DNA from: Rhodospirillales bacterium
Lineage (GTDB): Bacteria; Pseudomonadota; Alphaproteobacteria; Rhodospirillales; JADHTD01
Assembly (NCBI GenBank): GCA_016776525.1
Contig: JADHTD010000137.1
Span: 1-7,172, forward strand
Direction: 5' to 3'
DNA: 7,172 bases
Shown here: positions 6,126-7,172 of the stretch, in pieces
Layout: each line of letters begins with the position of its first letter
Position numbering within the stretch: position 1 is the first letter of the stretch
Made by a program: the position numbers and the translations under genes
The notes under the pieces: model-generated
The model's database searches: none
What the model was told of the DNA's origin: nothing
The model's input: the letters and a program-made list of their open reading frames with translations, nothing else

Positions 6126-6127
6126 AT
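6112..6127 (+). repeat. AT-rich perfect 7+7 inverted repeat, operator-like
   Basis: ATATTTT-TG-AAAATAT is a perfect dyad with a two-base centre, flanked on both sides by TGGGG (6105-6109 and 6128-6132). Such AT-rich symmetry is unusual in this GC-rich sequence and lies over the candidate -10 element before shc. It may be a repressor or activator site. It is not called a terminator because it has only A/T pairs and is followed by GGGG, not a T-run. Confidence 0.4.
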
Positions 6128-6144
6128 TGGGGTTAAGGGGTTTT

Positions 6145-6177
6145 ATGCCAAAAACAGCCGACCGGGATCATGCTTGA
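6145..6177 (+). CDS. Possible 10-residue leader ORF overlapping the shc start
   Basis: ATG at 6145 has a good Shine-Dalgarno (AAGGGG at 6135-6140, four bases away). It encodes MPKTADRDHA and stops with TGA at 6175-6177, just past the shc ATG (6170-6172), so the frames overlap by eight bases. shc itself has only GGGA two bases before its ATG, too close to work well. Termination followed by a short backward step to 6170 would translate shc. Alternatively the ATG at 6145 is the shc start and a base is missing in this sequence, though the shc frame from 6170 already gives a normal N-terminus. Confidence 0.35.
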   Translation: MPKTADRDHA

Positions 6178-7172
6178 TAAATCGGAAATTTTTCCAGGGG
6201 ACCAGCCTCCTTTTGAGCCGGACCGCCTGGATGGGGTGATCGACGAAGCCGCGGCATGGCTGGACGGCATTCAACACGAAGACGGCCATTGGGTCTTCGA
6301 ATTGGAAGCCGACGCCACCATTCCGTCGGAATACATCCTGTTTAATCATTACCTGGGAACCATTGACGACGAGGTCGAGGCCAAACTGGCCGCCTATTTG
6401 AGGGAAACCCAGGGCAATCACGGCGGCTGGCCGCTCTATCACGACGGCGATTTAGATATGAGCGCCTCGGTTAAGGCCTACTATGCCCTGAAACTGACCG
6501 GTGAAGACGTCGACTCTCAGCACATGACCTATGCCCGCAATGCCATCCGGGACCGGGGCGGCGCCGCCAAATCAAACGTATTCACCCGCTTTACTCTGGC
6601 TCTGTTCGGGCAGGTTCCCTGGCGGGCAACGCCGGTGATGCGGGTGGAAACCATGTTGTTTCCGGATTGGTCGCCGTTCAACATCAATAAAGTTTCTTAC
6701 TGGTCGCGGACGGTCATGGTGCCGTTATTGATTTTGGCCAGCCTCAAACCGCAAGCGAAGAACCCCCGGAATGTCGGCATTGAAGAATTGTTCCTGACAC
6801 CGCCCGACAAGGAGAAAAATTATTTCACCAATCCGACCGGGCACTGGATCGGTTCTGTCTTGCTGGGGTTGGATCACCTAGTCCGTCCCCTGGAACCGTT
6901 GTTTCCGAAATTCCTGGAAAAGAAAGGCCTTAAGAAAGCCCTGAAATTCATCAAGGAGCGGCTGAACGGTGAAGACGGCCTTGGCGGTATTTTTCCGGCC
7001 ATGGCCAATACGGTAATGGCCTTCGATGCCTTAGGCTTCAGCCCGGATGATCCGGATTACGCCGTTGCCCGGCAAGCAGTCGACCGGCTATTGGTCTTGA
7101 AGGAAGATATTGGCTATTGCCAGCCTTGTTTTTCGCCGGTTTGGGATACGGGATTGGCGTCCCATGCCATGT
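6170..7172 (+). CDS. shc: Squalene-hopene cyclase (HpnF), N-terminal half, cut by the window edge
   Basis: This frame is open from ATG 6170 to the right edge, giving 334 of an expected 650-odd residues. The enzyme is a monotopic membrane triterpene cyclase that converts squalene to hopene and diplopterol. Family landmarks seen: AAAWLDGIQHEDGHWVFELE (27-46) and ATIPSEYIL (49-57); a first QW-type repeat YLRETQGNHGGWPLY (76-90); VFTRFTLALFGQVPW (137-151); FPDWSPFNINKVSYWSRTVMVPL (164-186), which carries substrate-pocket aromatics; and a GIFPAMANTVMAFDALG stretch (273-289). The catalytic DxDD motif lies further on in the family and is outside the window. An in-frame TAA at 6134-6136 bounds the frame upstream and no other good start lies between, so ATG 6170 is favoured. 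It follows hpnE, its substrate supplier, by 81 bases. Confidence 0.96.
   Translation, partial: MLDKSEIFPGDQPPFEPDRLDGVIDEAAAWLDGIQHEDGHWVFELEADATIPSEYILFNHYLGTIDDEVEAKLAAYLRETQGNHGGWPLYHDGDLDMSASVKAYYALKLTGEDVDSQHMTYARNAIRDRGGAAKSNVFTRFTLALFGQVPWRATPVMRVETMLFPDWSPFNINKVSYWSRTVMVPLLILASLKPQAKNPRNVGIEELFLTPPDKEKNYFTNPTGHWIGSVLLGLDHLVRPLEPLFPKFLEKKGLKKALKFIKERLNGEDGLGGIFPAMANTVMAFDALGFSPDDPDYAVARQAVDRLLVLKEDIGYCQPCFSPVWDTGLASHAM

Overview
This window carries most of a bacterial hopanoid biosynthesis operon, all on the + strand. The gene set, the family resemblances and a fairly high GC content (about 60% by eye) suggest an alphaproteobacterium, perhaps Rhodospirillales-like. That placement is inference from gene content, not a database result.

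Layout. Positions 1-890 hold the 3' part of a glycosyltransferase family 9 (heptosyltransferase-like) gene whose reading frame enters from the left edge. A more AT-rich, roughly 306-base spacer follows (891-1196). It separates that gene from the hopanoid genes and holds a candidate stress-type promoter, an inverted repeat and a possible 24-codon leader ORF. The hopanoid genes then run hpnM (1197-1826), hpnC (1878-2747), hpnB (2748-3902), hpnD (3960-4823), hpnE (4826-6088) and shc/hpnF (6170 to the right edge, incomplete). Spacing is 51, 0, 57, 2 and 81 bases, as in one transcription unit. The AT-rich 81-base gap before shc has a candidate internal promoter and a perfect 7+7 inverted repeat.

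How the genes work together. HpnD condenses two farnesyl diphosphates to presqualene diphosphate, HpnC converts this to hydroxysqualene, and the flavoprotein HpnE reduces it to squalene. Squalene-hopene cyclase (shc) folds squalene into the pentacyclic hopene or diplopterol. HpnB is a membrane-anchored family 2 glycosyltransferase tied to hopanoid loci, with an uncertain substrate. HpnM is an exported MlaC/Ttg2D-type protein, probably a periplasmic lipid carrier. Genes for side-chain addition (hpnG, hpnH and so on) would be expected to the right but are not in view.

The pathway itself is known. The less ordinary signals are regulatory. Short ORFs with good Shine-Dalgarno sequences sit directly before, or overlap, the starts of hpnC and shc (and, less convincingly, hpnM), while the main starts have weak ribosome binding sites of their own. 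This suggests termination-reinitiation coupling. Palindromes also lie at the hpnM and hpnC starts and before shc, and HpnM has a twin-arginine-like signal peptide. No RNA gene, insertion sequence, CRISPR array or confident intrinsic terminator was found.
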